DNA of 6,108 nucleotides from Chloroflexota bacterium (GTDB lineage Bacteria; Chloroflexota; Anaerolineae; Anaerolineales; Anaerolineaceae), in the NCBI GenBank assembly GCA_021796375.1, contig JAJYJF010000152.1:1-6108 (forward strand). The letters run 5' to 3'. Shown here piece by piece: positions 5,899 through 6,108 of this stretch. Below the pieces are notes generated by a model. It ran no database searches. It was given only the letters and a program-made list of their open reading frames with translations, and was not told where the DNA came from. Each line of letters opens with the position of its first letter. Position 1 is the first letter of the stretch. Both the position numbers and the translations under genes were made by a program.

Positions 5899-5926
5899 TG
5901 TCCCATATCTTGGGACAGCGTCCCAA
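5899..5926 (-). promoter_or_regulatory. Candidate IclR operator: two overlapping perfect palindromes
   Basis: Three half-sites alternate: TGTCCCA (5899-5905), TTGGGACA (5910-5917) and GTCCCAA (5920-5926). They form TGTCCCA-N5-TGGGACA (5899-5917, perfect) and TTGGGAC-N3-GTCCCAA (5910-5926, perfect), which share the middle half-site. The array starts about 7 bases downstream of the predicted transcription start and ends 8 bases before the regulator's ATG, a position suited to blocking polymerase or ribosome access. IclR proteins generally bind palindromes near their own promoters. The symmetry is seen; binding is inferred. Confidence 0.7.
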
Positions 5927-5939
5927 AAATGATTGGTCC

Positions 5940-5968
5940 AGTTTATCCGATCCGCGGAGAACTGTCAA
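5940..5968 (-). promoter_or_regulatory. Sigma70-type promoter of the iclR-gltA-thrC-like operon
   Basis: Read on the minus strand, a perfect TTGACA -35 box (5968-5963) is followed after 17 bp by TAAACT (5945-5940), a 4/6 match to the -10 consensus. The predicted transcription start is near 5933, leaving a leader of about 43 bases that contains the palindromic operator. The insertion sequence end lies about 35 bp upstream and leaves the promoter intact. Confidence 0.72.
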
Positions 5969-6003
5969 GGGAAACCGGCGCGGTGTTAGCCCAAAGTAGT
6001 AGA

Positions 6004-6108
6004 GTCCCCTTTTGCCAAAATTAAAATGTCCCCTTTGAAAGGGACGCAAAGTGGACGAACTACTTACGATGAGCAAACAAGAATTATCCCGTCTCGAAGT
6101 CATGCAGC
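6004..6108 (+). mobile_element. Left end of an insertion sequence (ISNCY/IS1202-like), truncated by the window edge
   Basis: A GTCCCCTTT box at 6004-6012 recurs at 6028-6036, exactly 24 bp further in, with an AT-rich spacer TTGCCAAAATTAAAAT between them. The second box is also half of an imperfect palindrome ending GGGAC at 6045. Repeated terminal boxes next to a transposase start are typical of an IS end where transposase binds. The outer boundary is uncertain by a few bases (about 6002-6004), and the other end and any target duplication are outside the window. Family placement is from memory of similar termini and transposase N-termini. Confidence 0.6.
6051..6108 (+). CDS. Transposase N-terminus (partial, continues beyond window)
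   Basis: From the GTG at 6051 the frame reads (M)DELLTMSKQELSRLEVMQ and runs off the window. The phrase MSKQELSRLEVMQ resembles the start of ISNCY-type transposases, which continue into a helix-turn-helix and then a catalytic core. AAGGG at 6039-6043 sits 7 nt before the GTG and could be its ribosome binding site; the ATG at 6069 is an alternative start with no clear site. The frame is closed upstream by TGA at 6036-6038. Only 19 codons are visible, so whether the transposase is intact cannot be judged. Confidence 0.5.
   Translation, partial: MDELLTMSKQELSRLEVMQ

Noticed and set aside
6028..6045. GTCCC...GGGAC imperfect palindrome as a second IclR operator
   Set aside because: It coincides with the repeated terminal box of the insertion sequence and differs from the GTCCCA half-sites, so it is better explained as a transposase-binding site or hairpin.
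5891..6103. 71-residue N-terminal extension of the IclR regulator
   Set aside because: The extra residues cross the promoter, operator palindromes and the IS terminus, and do not look like an IclR N-terminus. The ATG at 5890 gives a normal family length.

Overview
The window looks like chromosomal DNA from a GC-rich, free-living bacterium. The signal-transduction pair (a DUF4388/winged-helix protein followed by a CvnD/MglA-like small GTPase), the mitochondrial-type citrate synthase and the style of intergenic repeat would fit a Chloroflexota (Anaerolineae-like) genome. That assignment is inference from gene content and no marker gene is present. No rRNA, tRNA or CRISPR array was seen.

Left part (1-1538, + strand). 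A near-consensus sigma70-type promoter (TTGACT, 18 bp, TATAAT) at 83-112 precedes a two-gene unit. The first gene encodes a 270-aa DUF4388 protein with a C-terminal winged-helix-like segment. The second, 22 bp downstream, encodes a 178-aa Ras-like prokaryotic GTPase. They probably act together as a cytoplasmic signalling switch, but no roadblock/LC7 partner or GTPase-activating protein is visible here.

Middle part (1539-2669). About 770 bases carry no convincing gene. They hold a GC-rich stretch with short repeats and stem-loops, then a roughly 199-bp element bounded by 11-bp inverted repeats and containing two internal hairpins (candidate non-autonomous intergenic repeat), then a leader with a possible long-range stem. 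After this comes a small hypothetical gene (2313-2630) with a very strong Shine-Dalgarno sequence. It converges on the minus-strand operon.

Right part (2670-5968, - strand). A tight operon is transcribed leftwards in the order iclR-family regulator, citrate synthase, threonine-synthase-like PLP enzyme. The regulator stop and citrate synthase start share an ATGA overlap, and the citrate synthase and PLP-enzyme genes are 6 bases apart. The regulator has a good promoter (TTGACA, 17 bp, TAAACT). Just downstream of the predicted transcription start lies a compact array of three GTCCCA/TGGGAC half-sites forming two overlapping perfect palindromes. This is the best candidate for the regulator's own operator, and the arrangement suggests an autoregulated, effector-responsive switch controlling carbon entry into the citrate branch and an amino-acid step.

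Right edge (about 6004-6108). The end of an insertion sequence enters the window. It shows a terminal GTCCCCTTT box repeated 24 bp further in, and the first codons of a transposase reading away from the operon. The rest of the element lies outside the window.
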